Source: Xanthostigma xanthostigma
Lineage: Eukaryota; Arthropoda; Insecta; Raphidioptera; Raphidiidae
Assembly: GCA_963575645.1 (NCBI GenBank)
Contig: OY754469.1
Location: forward strand, 37,468,753 to 37,532,752
Direction: 5' to 3'
DNA: 64,000 bases
How positions within the stretch are numbered: position 1 is the first letter of the stretch; each line of letters begins with the position of its first letter. Below, in pieces: positions 43,761 through 55,268 of this stretch. The position numbers and the translations under genes were made by a program. The notes under the pieces are model-generated. The model searched no databases and was not told the DNA's origin. It saw only the letters and a program-made list of their open reading frames with translations.

Positions 43761-44683
43761 TGCCCAAAACAATGGATTGGAGTGTTGTAAAAATACGCGC
43801 GTACTTTTGAAAAAGTAACAAATATAACACCATAACACGAACGTTTATGCAGAATAGCATATATACAGGTAATAAAATCATTTTTTTTTTAAATAAGTAT
43901 ATATAGCAACGGATTACAAAGCCAAAATGCTACGGGACTTGTTTTTTAATGAATTATATAGAGAGAGTTTTCAGTTTTTCCATTTATTTATCTGTATCTA
44001 TACAGGATATTTAAAGATTTCTATTCAGACGTTAATCTAAGATTTCTATATAAAAAATATATACCTAATATAAGTATTTTTACATGTTTTACTACAACCA
44101 CGCGTAAAAGTTACACTCGCATTTTGTTTGAAGTCGTATAAAAATAGAATATACACTGTGAAACCCTAATCGGATTGACATTTCGTGGTTCATAATTATA
44201 ACTGCGTATCACCGGTGTGCCATTTAACCTGTCATAATATCTATAACAAAGTCATTCATCAAAAACGGCGGTTATTAAGACATTATTTCGTGTAAACATC
44301 GAACACTTCGTCACGATAGGTAATTAAAATTAAAGCTTAAAGAGCAATTAAAAATAAATTACGGAAGAAATTTCCAACACCCTGCTCATAATTATTTTTG
44401 ACAGTACCTAAGTTTTTAAACAAGTTTCAAAGTTTCATTAATTATTATTCATTTAAAATGTTATTGTTTCTCACTGTTTTCCTATTCATGTAGCGTCCAG
44501 CAAGCAGTTGTCAAATTCAATATTGATTTTCTTATTTTTTCTTAACCTGTTTGACCTCCAATTATTATCCACTATTATCCGCATAATTTATTCATATTTA
44601 AACCGCTTTAATTAATTCAGATGTCAAGTCACTAGCTTGTACCGTTTGGTTCCGGGAGCTTGTGACAGACAGTGAGCATTAGT
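43761..44683. other. AT-rich stretch, nothing recognised
   Basis: A short Penelope-type terminal relic (TTCTATTCAGACGTTAATCT, about 44020-44045) is the only recognisable item. Confidence 0.4.
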
Positions 44684-45180
44684 AGTCATCTTTTGGGGCA
44701 ATTCTCCATACATTCAGGATTTGTTCATTATCCAGAAACGCTGCATAAGAACTATAAGTAATGTTGGACCCAGAGAATCGTGCAGACCGCTATTCAATGG
44801 CATAAAACTACTCACCATTTATGACATTTTCATTTACGAATGTTCAATATTCTGCAAAAAATATCCGCACCTCTTTATGAACAATGTATGCCAACATGAG
44901 TACGACACTAGAACGAGAAGCCACTTCGTAACATCTTTTCTCGCAGTCAACAAAGGTTCTATGAATATTATCATTAAAATTTATAATCATTTGCCTCTAA
45001 ATATTAAAAATTTAAACTTACCGAAGTTTAAAAGGGAATTCAAAACTATGTTGTTACGTCATAATTTTTATAATATTAACGAATTTTTATCCACTGTATT
45101 GTAATATTTTTGTAATTGACGTTTTCCACACTACACATGTAGTAAATTACGGAAATAAAGAAATTATTATTATTATTATT
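44684..45180 (+). pseudogene. LINE ORF2 C-terminal fragment with (ATT)n tail
   Basis: The frame is open from about 44684 to 45104 and encodes WGNSPYIQDLFIIQKRCIRT, then EYDTRTRSHFVT, YNHLPLNIKNLNLPKFKREF and FYNINEFL. This is the region downstream of the reverse-transcriptase domain in jockey/CR1-like LINEs. AATAAA follows at 45154 and an (ATT)n tail at 45163-45180. No stop interrupts the 140 residues, so the insertion may be fairly young, but it is a 5'-truncated, non-functional copy. Confidence 0.8.
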
Positions 45181-45930
45181 CCGTTTTTCAAATTTTGGTA
45201 CGGAGCACTAAAATTCTAAGCCACAACTGATCACGATTTGCGCAGTTGAAAAATTAAAATGCGCAGTTTTAAATGAGGTCTTGTGCAGTTAAGAAATATG
45301 ACGATTACTTATTTAAAAACCAAGTACATATCCCTATCGCCTTCCATAAAATCACACTGGGCAGTTGTCAAATTTACTTAGAATACGCTCTGCTAAAAAT
45401 TGTGGTGAGCGCTGATGGTATTTGTAACCATCAACTGTCAAATATTTAAAGTCTTCGACATGTATACATAATTTTAATATTCTTAAAAGTATTTTCAGCA
45501 GTTATATAGTCACTGCTACTAACAATAATTAAAGTAACGTGAAAGGAAATTATTGCGCTTAAAATTGAAAACGTTACATCAAAAAGATAATAAAAAAAAA
45601 CGTTAATTGAAAGACAATTTAATTAGCTAAAAGAAACATCGATACAAAAAGGTTTGCTTTCATTAGATTTCATTGCTTTTATATAATTAATATCGGAAGT
45701 TTTAATTACAGTTCCAAAAGCTCAATTAAAATTTGAAATAAATGCTTCTGTGACAAAATAAAAACCTTGTGTATATCAAAGGAATTTAAATAATTAATTT
45801 AAATTATACTCCCCTATGCTGTCCTCGGTTCGGTTCCGTACTGGTGCAAATCATTATTTTTGCTCACCGCTCATTCCCTTTTTGTGAATAGATAGATAGA
45901 TATTTATTCGTGACAGTGACAGTAGGTATC
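45181..45930. other. AT-rich stretch, nothing recognised
   Basis: Short GATA repeats at 45890-45902. No gene. Confidence 0.4.
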
Positions 45931-46560
45931 TATACTAATATATAAAGCTGAAGAGTTTGTTTATAATATATTTTACATATGATATGACATTATTGTCCTG
46001 TGTCTGTATACGAGTATATAGTAACGGATTACAAAATCCACATACTGTGAGAGTTGTTTTTTAATGAATTATACAGTCGTTAGCTCAATTAATTCAAATA
46101 AATAGAATCGTAACTTAGTCTGTAATTGAACACTTTTAAAGATTCCTAGAGCGAATTTTCAGTTTTCATCACTTTTTTATGTTTATATTTTTTGTACCTA
46201 TCTTCTATCTATACTAATATATAAAGCTGAAAAGTTTGTTAGTTTGGTTGAAAGCGTTAATCTCAGGAACTACTGGTTCGAATTGAAAAAAAAATGTTTG
46301 ATGGATAGTCCATTTATCGAGGAAGGCTATAGACCATATAATATCACGCTACGACCAATAGACGCGGAGCATCAATGAAAAATGTTGCAAAATGTATGTC
46401 AAAATTTGTCCGTCCGACAAAAACTTTTGAACGGTAACTCCAATCATCATGAAATTTGGACACAACATTCAAGTATAAATTATAAAAAATATTAATTTAG
46501 AGAATAAAACTCTGCATCCATCAGAAAATTCAAATACCGCCTTTTTAAAAGCAGAAAACA
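45931..46560 (+). repeat. Interspersed repeat with CTATACTAATATATAAAGCTG start
   Basis: The start block occurs twice (45931 and 46207). The second copy continues with AATCTCAGGAACTACTGGTTC, CCATTTATCGAGGAAGGCTA, CACGCTACGACCAATAG and AACTCCAATCATCATGAAAT, the reverse of 48643-49378. I recognise this sequence type as widespread in arthropod genomes. No frame is present. Confidence 0.6.
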
Positions 46561-47407
46561 TATTTTTTCTGATCTTCTGGACCATGGAAGATTGTTAAAG
46601 TTTCTTGTAATGTAGCCTGTTACTCGTCAAGAGGTTCCGTTTGATTTTTTTTTCTCAGCCCATTAATTTTGACCTTGCTTACACGATTATTCTAAGTATC
46701 TGACTGGTTAATACATAAAAATAATTTTAAAAAATTATATCTACTTTAAACAAGGTATCAGAATACCTCTTAAAAGAACAATATAATTTTTCTCTGGATT
46801 TTACCCCAATATTCAAACCGAAAGCCGGCGCAATAGGGCTTTTCATCAGTTTCGTGCGCAATCGTCGTCCCAATATTTATGATCACGGTATTCGGGCACT
46901 TTTTGTCGCAATGGTTGACCCAGTAACGTTCTTCAATGTTAATTTAGAAGGTGTAACAATTATTATTATTTTATTCAACATGTTTATTAACGTAAGTTTG
47001 TAACATGAATATTATTTAATTCAATGCATTTATTAATTTAAGTTTTTTAACATGAACACTACTTCCTAGTTCATACGCTCCGCTGCCATCTTGCCTTTGT
47101 TTCTTCATATGACCACCAGGGTACACCAGTGGCGGCGTGGCTTTTTAAGACGTGGTGTTACAAACAAAATATTTTTGGTGATGCTAAATTAGTGCACAAA
47201 ATAGTAGAAAAACATAGTTGTGCTCATTTGAGACGAACTGGTTGAAGTGTCACGACCAGAAAAACTGATGGAAGAAAACGAAAACTGGTTGAAAGGTTAC
47301 AGTCCTATACCTGGTATAGATCATTGACTGTAAAAAAAATATCTTCAAAAGTAGTGAAATATTTTTTACGGTGCTGTTTCACTTTTTTAAATTATAGCTC
47401 TTTTTTA

Positions 47408-47905
47408 CTTTTTTTCAAAATCAATCACTCACCTGTCAAAATAAAAGGTGCCCGAAAGACATGACGGAAGTTAAGACATGCGCACAAAAATTTTTCAACT
47501 ACGAAAAGATGTAATTATTATATTTTTATGGTAGTGGTATGCCTTCCAAGGTTTTTTTTAAATAATATTTCTTAATTGCTTTTTTCAAATCAATCACTTT
47601 TCATCTGTAAAAATGAAAAGTGCCCGAAAAACATGGCGGAAGCTAAGCCATGCGCACAAAATTTTTTCAGCTATGAAAAGATGCAATATTTCTCTATTGT
47701 ATTTTTATGCTAGTGGCATGCCTTTTAAGTTTTTTTTTAATAACATTTGCTTTTTTAAAAATCGATCACCCCTCACCTATCAAAATAAACAGTACCCGAA
47801 AAACATGGCGGAAGTCAAGGCATGCGCACAAAAAATTTTCAACTATGAAAACGTGTATTATTTCTCTGTTTATGCTGGTGGTGTGGCTTTTAAGGTTAAA
47901 AACAT
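47408..47905 (+). repeat. Three tandem copies of a ~172-bp unit
   Basis: GCCCGAAARACATGRCGGAA recurs at 47449, 47621 and 47793 (the last begins ACCCG), 172 bases apart. Each unit includes CATGCGCACAAAA, TTTCARCTAYGAAAA and a T-run. The frames at 47613-47973 are read-throughs of this repeat, and the similar peptides in each unit show that. Confidence 0.85.
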
Positions 47906-48339
47906 TTAATTACCACGGACACCACGGTCAATTTCATACCCATACGGGTCGAATTGAGTACCTCCTCATTTAAAAATTGAAACATAACTTAAATTTTCAG
48001 TAATGGCTTTGCAAACATAAATCATCTATAAGCAGTAAGAATTAAGCCTTTTCTTCATCACTGCGGGCGGTGCTGATGCAGGAGCTATAAAACAGGTGCG
48101 ATTGGGCTATTAGCAATCGTCGGGTAATCAGTACCGACACCGACTGCGTCCCCACGAACCCCTGGTGCACGTGTCCCACTTGTCCCACTCACTATATATA
48201 CCGTGTGTCCTCGCCCCTGATGAGGAACAAACACATCCGTACAACTGAATCGGTTTGACATATTGATGAAACGAAATAACAGCGAGTTGAACTGGTATTT
48301 TAGTGAACCGGTTCTAAAAATATTATCGTGCCGTTCCGT

Positions 48340-48420
48340 AATTATAGCTCTTAAAGAACCGGTTCTTAAAGAACAGGTTCTTATGGAACTGCTTCTTCAG
48401 AACAGATCTTTATAGGCCAG
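48340..48420. repeat. Cluster of GAACCGGTTC-type palindromes
   Basis: The 14-base palindrome AAGAACCGGTTCTT at 48355-48368 is followed by AAGAACAGGTTCTT and weaker versions; another GAACCGGTTC lies at 48306-48315. Possibly a binding-site-like cluster or repeat terminus; no gene adjoins. Confidence 0.5.
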
Positions 48421-48923
48421 TAAAATGATGAACTCAGTTTCCAATTCGAAAGTTAAAAAAACTCGGAGCGGATAAGGAACAGTTTTAACACGATTTTTAA
48501 AAATCAATAAGAAATAGAAAATTTCTATAAATAAAAATTCGACCAATTTTTCAGACAAATATATTGACAAAAAATAATAATTAATACATTGACATTATTA
48601 ACATTGTTTTGTGGATTTTGGTATTTTGTTAATTTATTGATTACTAGCGGTCCCGCCCGGTTTCACCCGGGTGCAAAAGAATGAATGGGGAAGGAAGGGA
48701 CATGAGTACACACATTCATCTTAGTTTACCGAGATGAATGTTGTGTCCAAATCTCATGATGATCGGAGTTACCGTTCAAAAGTTTTTGTCGATAAAGAGC
48801 AGTATTTAAACTTTTTTTAACTAATAATTTTTTTTAAATGAATTAAATAAAATTTAAATAAATTTAAATGTAAGCCTTAGAAGAAAGCAATTTAAAAAAT
48901 AAAAAAAAAAATGAAAATATATT

Positions 48924-48996
48924 CACTCAACGTGGGGCTCGAACCTGCGACCCTGATATTGACAGTCGGATGCGCTACCGATTGATCTACCTGAGG
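48924..48996 (-). pseudogene. tRNA-Asp(GTC)-like pseudo-tRNA
   Basis: On the minus strand it has the A box TAGATCAATCGGTAGCGC, an anticodon loop CTGTCAA (GTC) and the B box GGTTCGAGCC. The anticodon and T stems pair poorly. It is probably a tRNA-derived SINE head or pseudogene. A perfect palindrome follows at 49026-49092. Confidence 0.55.
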
Positions 48997-49025
48997 TCGT
49001 GTTCTTTGATCACTAATATGAGTAT

Positions 49026-49092
49026 AATAAGAAAAAATTCGCAGGTTTGTGGACAAAAGTTATATTTACAAACCTGCGAATTTTTTCTTATT
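49026..49092. repeat. Perfect 25-bp stem, 17-nt loop
   Basis: 49026-49050 is the exact reverse complement of 49068-49092; the arm contains GAAAAAATTCGCAGGTTTGT. It lies 29 bases from the tRNA-like sequence, inside the same inserted block. Confidence 0.85.
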
Positions 49093-49378
49093 AACTATTA
49101 TCGATGGACACGATATCTAATATAAATATGAGTATATCTAGTTGGTGCATTTCACATGAATAGAAGCCTATCTTTGAGATACTTTTTGCAACATTTTTCA
49201 TTAAAGCTCCGCTCCTAATGTTCGTAGCGTAATATTATATAGCCTATAGCCTTCCTCGGTAAATGGGCTATCACACAAAAAAAAATTTTATTTAATTTGA
49301 AACAGTAGTTCCTGAGATTAGCGCGTTCAAACAAACAAACTCTTCAGCTTTTTATATTAGTATAGACAGATAGATATA

Positions 49379-49890
49379 GATAATTTTAATAAATTTATTG
49401 ATAAATTTAAGAGGACAACAATTAGCAAGAAGAATTTGACGAACTAAATTAAAATTATTTAAGTGGAATTTTGGTTCTTCAACCAATCTTTCGCTCAACC
49501 ATTAGTTGTTTACAAGATAATCAAATTGTTATGACTTTATAATCTTATCTAAATTCAGCTGACAAAATAGTGTATCAAAGAGCTGCGTCTTAATTTAAAT
49601 GGGACACACGTTATGTATTTAATATGTAGTGAAGTTAGTTATAAGCGTTACAAATAGCGTGATTTGTAACCATTACCGGGTAATTATACGGCAATAAACT
49701 ATATATTATACGAGACGGCATGCCAACCAGGTATGTCTCATGAGTCACCGTGCATATACAAACTGTACCGTTGCCAAAAGTCCATACAGACGCTTAAAAC
49801 TTTAGTTATCGAGCGTCTATTAAGGTTTTCTTCGTTTTTCCGTATACTTCATAAAAGTCTAACACTGACTGAATAACAGACAATGCACGG
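49379..49890. other. AT-rich stretch, nothing recognised
   Basis: No gene. A degenerate GGGACAC end (49597) resembles the MITE at 35103. Confidence 0.4.
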
Positions 49891-49919
49891 ACTGAGCCGG
49901 GGTAATGCGCGTCTTGATC

Positions 49920-50300
49920 TCTCGACAAAATATCCTCTGACAAAGTATCCTCCAACATAATGTCCCCCGACAAAATATCATCTTGACTAAATATCTTACG
50001 GGCAAAATGTTCCCGATATAAAAACAACTACAAGGCCGTGTCGTTGCGATGGAGTTTTTTTGCACAGTGAAAAGGAGAAGACGTTTGGGGGAAGTTTTTT
50101 AAGAAACAATGACGGGGTCGTGTCGATGCGATGGCGTTTTTTTGCGCATTGAAAAGAGGAAGGCGTTTGGGGGGAGTTCTTTTAAAAAACAATGACTGGG
50201 TCGTGTATACAAAGTGAGATAGGTAATACAGTAATTCTACACCAGTTTTGCTGATAGGATATTTTTGTCGGGGGATATTGTATCCGTAGGATATTTTGTC
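49920..50300. repeat. Degenerate GACAAAATATCC repeats and an ~88-bp direct duplication
   Basis: CGACAAAATATCCTC, GACAAAGTATCCTC, CGACAAAATATC and related phrases recur at 49923-50010, and reversed (GGATATTTTGTCGGGGGATA) at 50258-50310. Between them two direct copies (about 50037-50120 and 50123-50210) share GTGTCGNTGCGATGGNGTTT, then TTTTTGC and GTTTGGGGG.AG. Frames through here are repeat shadows. Confidence 0.65.
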
Positions 50301-50310
50301 GGGGGATAAA

Positions 50311-51708
50311 AATGCGCGGAATTCTGGGCCAGTGGGTCTAAAAGCATATGAAATTATGCACATAGTTTATTATACAACGTAGGTGAGCACTAAGAAAGGA
50401 TTTTTGAATATTCATCCTCTAAAGAGGTTAAATATTTATTCTATAAATAAAAAAAAAATGTCTATGTAGGCTAGTGTTAGATATTAAAAATTGTAGACAT
50501 AAATAGCCACCAAATAATACTGCAATACAGTGTTTTACCCCAATATACCTAACTATTTTTTCAGCAATAGGTGTGTTTGGTATTATAGTGTAGTGTAAAT
50601 AACTCAGTGTTTTGTTATAAAATACCAAAAGTGTAATTTGTTCTAGCAATTGTCAAATGCACACATCTATCACGTGATCTACACTATATAACGTTCGCCT
50701 GCTCAAGGGTCGGGACAGCCAGTGTTTACATTTTTAGTTCGACACTGGTATACGCAGGTCAGTGTCTCTTACACTTTTGTATAACAAACGCAATAGTGTC
50801 CAAAGTGTTAACACTTTTCGCACTGGAGCACGGTACTCAACACACGTATTCTTTGATTTCCTTTGCAAAGTGTACACTTTTTACGCACGTCTGTACTCGT
50901 TATAAAAAGAAGCGTGCGTGACAAGTGTGACAGATAATGGCTTCTTTTCAAAATTCGTACGAGCATTTCGAAACTTGTTTAAGTGCCTTTTCTAAAACAA
51001 TTTTCGAATTCAGAACAAAAAATGTGACAAAGTTTGTCACATATTTAGTTCTGAACTTTACCATGAAGTATATTCTGAAAGTAGTTTTAGTCTTTAAAAT
51101 CTATACGTGGACTATTTTTTTCGAACACTTTGTATACACAACTACAAAATGTGCAACTGTAAGTTAGGGTGGCAAGAAGTGTCACCGGAAACTCTTTAAG
51201 TGGAAGGGGCACCAAGAAGAAACATTACAATATCCATAAGAAACAAAAAAATAATAGAACGCGCTTATAATTGATATTTATTTTTAACTTGTATAATATT
51301 ACCAACTTGATTATTTTATTACTAGTGGTTCGGGTTAAGGTGGAGTATCGAAGTCCAAGGTTTGAAAATCTTTTTGAAATCGAGAAAGAAGGGTCTAAGA
51401 TAAATGTTGAACTAACTATTGAAGAACTTCCATGTGCACTATGTTTTTCGCAAATGTTTTAGAACAGTGATGTCATAAATACGGCCCGCGACCAGAATAT
51501 ATCCAGTGAAGATTTTAGATGGCGCTCGATGCCACTACGTATTTTTAAATCTGAATCCTCATGATAATTTACCCTGTTTATTACCTTTATATGAAAACTG
51601 ATTTAAACTAAATAAATATACCTAGTATATTACACGATAAGTGCCGAAAGTGTGATATTCTTGCCCTGCGCCCCATGATGCCTGAGGCCCAGTGTGGTGT
51701 ATACTATT
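50311..51708. other. AT-rich stretch, nothing recognised
   Basis: Frames of 63-76 codons (50428-50649, 50937-51167, 51271-51462) have no recognised domain. The frame at 50937 starts MASFQNSYEHFETCL and is preceded by TATA-like sequence (50893), but no splice context or similarity supports a gene. Confidence 0.3.
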
Positions 51709-52010
51709 TTCTTCATACCTCAGTCGTAAGCACGCTTATTAAATACATCAATTAATTAATTACATAAAAACACAGATAAATTCCAAGCAAGCTTTGAATT
51801 TATACGTCTATACACAAATGACAGCTGTTCGTGATTATTAGCTAAAATGTAATAAGGTTGCTATGGAAACGACATCTAAACAACACTTGATTGGTTGTTT
51901 TTGCTTTACGACCGCCCGAACATTTGGGCGTGTAATCCCACCAAGGAGTAAATGTTAGACTTTCTGCCTTACAATTGGTGCCGAAAGTAGGCACTTTCGA
52001 TCGAGAAAAA
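51709..52010. repeat. Element with TCGAAAGTRNNTACTTTCG-type ends, copy 2
   Basis: Inverted relative of 31971-32290: CTTATTAAATACATCAATTA, AATTCCAAGCAAGCTTTGAA, ATGACAGCTGTTCG, TGTAATCCCACCAA and CTTTCTGCCTTA all have counterparts there in reverse order. No frame. Confidence 0.55.
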
Positions 52011-52051
52011 GATTTTAATTTAGTATATGTTTTAGTTTTTAATTTGGAGTA

Positions 52052-53702
52052 GGGGAGAGGGGGGCAGATTTGAACACTTTTTATTCAACTTTTTATAAAT
52101 AAAATTAGAAGTGATTCCTAAAGTTTTTTTTAATTGCGTGCGATACTATTATAGTTATTGCCCTATAATTTCAAATAATAAATATTCGAAATAATCAATC
52201 AGAGAATGTATTAAAATTTATTTTTTTTAATGAGGGAAAATGTTCAAAACTGCCCCATGTGGGGGCAGGTTCGAACAGGCCTGGGGCAGTTTTGAACGCT
52301 AAGTATAAATGAAAGAAATTGGATGTCTTTTTTAAAATAATATATTTATTTGGCATGTAATAAGTGAGATATTTGACTAAATATATTCTTACGCTTATAA
52401 ATTACTTATTAACCTAATTTATAAGTGGAAAAGTCAAACTTAAAAATTATAACTTTACACTTCACAAAAGGCTAATAAACAACGCATAAATAAATTCAAT
52501 TTTTATTCACTAGAACATCATTTATTAATCAACGTTTCGGCAGAAATTCTTGGCTTCTTCAGGACATATACCAAATATATAAAACCCTACACATCGAAAC
52601 CATAAACTTAAAATTAACAAAAAAAAATTGTACCTATATCAAATAATTACTTATTCGGCTTACCTTAAAAATCTCTAGTAAAAAGTCATAAAATTAAAAA
52701 CATAAAATAATTTAAAATCATTATTGTCAAACATTTAAAACTTTTTTAAAACTTATTCATAAATAATAAAAATAATAAAAACTTTAAAAGACCTATTTTA
52801 AAAATTATAAAAATATATCCTTTCTTTTTACTAGAGATTTTTAAGGTAAGCCGAATAAGTAATTATTTGGTATACAAATTTATTAAAAAATTTTAAGTTT
52901 ATGTTTTAGATGTGTAGGGTTTTATTTATTTGTTATAGGTCCTGCAGAAGTAAAGAATTTCTGCCGAAACGCTGACTAATAAATGATGTTCTAGTGAATA
53001 AAAATTGTTTTTATATTTAGCCTTGTATCCCGTATAATTTTATAATGCCATAATACCAAGGTGTCTTATTTTATTTTGTTAATAAATATAAATTCGCATG
53101 AGTTTACAGATTACCATGAGTTTACAGATTATGTAGGTATGTTACAGCAATAATTAATTATTTTATCAGGCAAATCTATACCTACTTATATCCTCGAAAT
53201 AATACCTAGATGAATAAAGACCATTACTCTAGACAATCGAGATATCTAGGGCAAATCCCTATGCCGATTTTAGTTATGGGGGCAGGTTTGAACATGTTCA
53301 GAACTGCCCCTGTTGTTTTGTTCAAAGCTACCCCGTTAGTAGTCACAATCCTAATTGCAATAATTTTGTATTAAAAGTTTTTAAAACGATCAAATCACTA
53401 TGTTTACTAGATGACTAAAGATATAATTTAGTCATTACACTGTAAATAAATAAAAAAAAATTACTTGAATAAATTGAAATTTGCTTACGTGTTAGAAAAC
53501 AAAATATCGGCGGAGCACATCCAAAATAACGAACGTTTATAACTTAGGTTTTTTGTGATATATTGGCAACCTAACGTTTGTCAGTTGAACCTCTTAGTGT
53601 TGCCTCATTAAAAATACTTTTATTACCGGCATTACATAGATTATTTCTTTTATTTTTGCAATGTTCAAAGCTGCCTCTGTTCAAAGCTACCCCCCTCTCC
53701 CC
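52052..53702. mobile_element. 1.65-kb TA-flanked element with GGGGAGAGGGGGG ends
   Basis: The left end begins GGGGAGAGGGGGGCAGATTT and the right end, reversed, GGGGAGAGGGGGGTAGCTTT; both then read GAACA. TA flanks both ends (52050-52051, 53703-53704). GGGGCAG and TTTGAACA occur in both orientations at 52238-52300, 53277-53335 and 53660-53700. TA duplication suggests a Tc1/mariner-type element (inferred), but no transposase survives. The interior has been invaded by the inverted repeat at 52467-53024. Confidence 0.8.
52467..53024. mobile_element. Inverted Penelope-type termini nested in the element
   Basis: Left arm 52467-52685 and right arm about 52835-53024 are inverted copies (AGGCTAATAAACAACGCATA on the left only partly kept on the right; ACTAGAGATTTTTAAGGTAA and GCCGAATAAGTAATTATTTG in both). 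Each arm has the hammerhead-like signature CTG..GAAG...TTTCTGCCGAAACG (minus 52532-52561, plus 52942-52971). A short terminal relic of this family is at about 57930-57965. Confidence 0.65.
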
Positions 53703-53704
53703 TA

Positions 53705-54700
53705 CGGCCCGCTAACTCTCACTAAATCTTATAATTGGCCCTTTAGAAAAATCAGTCTGACACCTCTTTTCTAGAAGACCCTTTCAAACTTCTGAACGAT
53801 AACTCCGATCATTATGAAATTTAGACACCCCCAAATCTGTTCTTTTGCACCCGGGTGAAACCGGGACGGACCGCTAGTCACATATAAACATGTCTTCGTC
53901 AGGAATAGCTAATAATAATGCTTAAAAAAAAACACTATTATGTGCCCGAGATAATATCGAAAAACCGAGTTTGTTAAGTTCTTTCCCGCGTTCTGTATTT
54001 TATAAATTAGGTAAATACAATGAATTGATAATATTATGGTAGCTATGGAAATCATTATTTTTAATTGGTTTATCAAGTAGGTACTATATTCGTTCTCGAT
54101 GCATTTCAAGTCGAATGATTTGAAATTTACTGTATGCAGATTTATATAAATAAATCAATATAATATACCGTATTAAGTTTTAAATTATTTATTGAATTAT
54201 ACGTAAAAGAGAGATATCTAAATTCAACTTTTTGGTAATTAATCAAAAATCTGGAGATACTTTCACAAAAACGTCTGTACACTGTCACTTCACATCGAAT
54301 AAAATAATAATAATCTACAATTTTTGTGTGCATATGAGAAGAAAGAAAGAAAGACAGAGAAAAGGCGATCGAAAGAGGCAGACAAAAGAGACGACACGAA
54401 TTTGAATTGCCTTGTGACGATTTCCTGACGTAACACTTGCCGCCGAATGGCTTGACGCCAAGTCGACACCAACAGCTTTTCTATACGAATATGTCGATAG
54501 AACATAAAACAGAATGTCCCCACTGAACTGATTTAATGTCCCTTCCAAGAAATACAATTTCCAAAGGAAACAATGGATTCTTTTTACGTCGTTCTTTCTG
54601 TCCCATTATAGCCTTGCAATTTCATTTGGTACCGACATCTATATTTTTAAAACTGTTTTCTTTCGGTAGTACGTCAGCAACCCTTGCTCAAACAGTTAGT
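53705..54700. other. Repeat relic and AT-rich stretch
   Basis: 53795-53880 is the terminal fragment of the family at 48643 (GATAACTCCGATCATTATGA ... GGTGAAACCGGGACGGACCG). The rest, including overlapping frames at 54290-54557, shows nothing recognisable. Confidence 0.45.
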
Positions 54701-54800
54701 AAGTTTCTACTTGACGCAAGTACTAATAATAATAGTGTTATAGAATGATAATAAAGCTTTAAAAATGCCGAAAACTTTATGTCGATATCTTTAAATTCAA

Positions 54801-55268
54801 CTGAGATACAGTGCCGGATTCATCATTAAGCAGAGTAGGCAACTGCCTAGGGGCCCGTGCACGCACCAAGAAAAAAACTTTTCATTGAGCGAAAACTTTA
54901 TTTGAAATTTACCAACAACAATATTATTTTCTTTCGTTGTTTATTGTAATTTATTGCATTTAACAAGATAAAATTTAAAATAACTACGTCGCGTCTCATT
55001 TCTCTTCCCTGACCCATCAAAAAACCTGGATCATCTATCTATAACCTATTCATTACGACCATTTCAATAAAGCTAACGAGTCAGGTAAGGCGATGCTGCA
55101 GCATCTAGTCAAAGTAATCATGTTGTTACAATATCACATAAGACATTGAAGTAACAGGATGTCTGGAGCCGATCATCTGGAAGTTACTCACATCCCTTCA
55201 TCAACTTGAAAAGACCTGATTGCATTACCTTGGGGCCCGGACAGGGTTAATCCGGCCTTGCTGAGACA
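54801..55268. mobile_element. hAT-like element with 8-bp target duplication
   Basis: The body 54809-55260 begins CAGTGCCGGATT and ends AATCCGGCCTTG; reversed, the right end is CAAGGCCGGATT. The inner blocks CTAGGGGCCCGTG and CTTGGGGCCCGG are also inverted. Flanks are CTGAGATA (54801-54808) and CTGAGACA (55261-55268), 7 of 8 identical. The paralogue at 12846-12885 has one copy of this site and no insert. Typical hAT ends; no transposase frame. Confidence 0.8.

Larger units (their letters stand above)
48643..49378 (-). mobile_element. Interspersed repeat (same family as 46207), with inserted tRNA-like block
   Basis: On the minus strand it runs from TATACTAATATAAAAAGCTG (49365) through TAATCTCAGGAACTACTG and AAAAGTTTTTGTCG to CACCCGGGTGAAACCGGGCG (48655), then GGGACCGCT. 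The central part (about 48924-49110) is unrelated and holds a tRNA-like sequence and a palindrome. A terminal fragment of the same family is at 53795-53880. The ends CCGGGTGAAACCGGG.CGGACCGCTAGT recur at both sites. Confidence 0.65.

Noticed and set aside
43528..43881. 117-codon frame in the GC-rich island
   Set aside because: GC-rich DNA has few stops, several frames are open on both strands, and no domain is recognisable.
47613..47973. Two overlapping frames with repeated MKxARKTWRK-like peptides
   Set aside because: They are translations of the 172-bp triple repeat.
48924..48996. Functional tRNA-Asp gene
   Set aside because: Anticodon and T stems are disrupted and it sits inside an interspersed repeat.
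50937..51167. 76-codon frame with upstream TATA-like sequence as a small gene
   Set aside because: The TATA-like sequence is expected by chance in AT-rich DNA, and no domain or signal peptide is seen.
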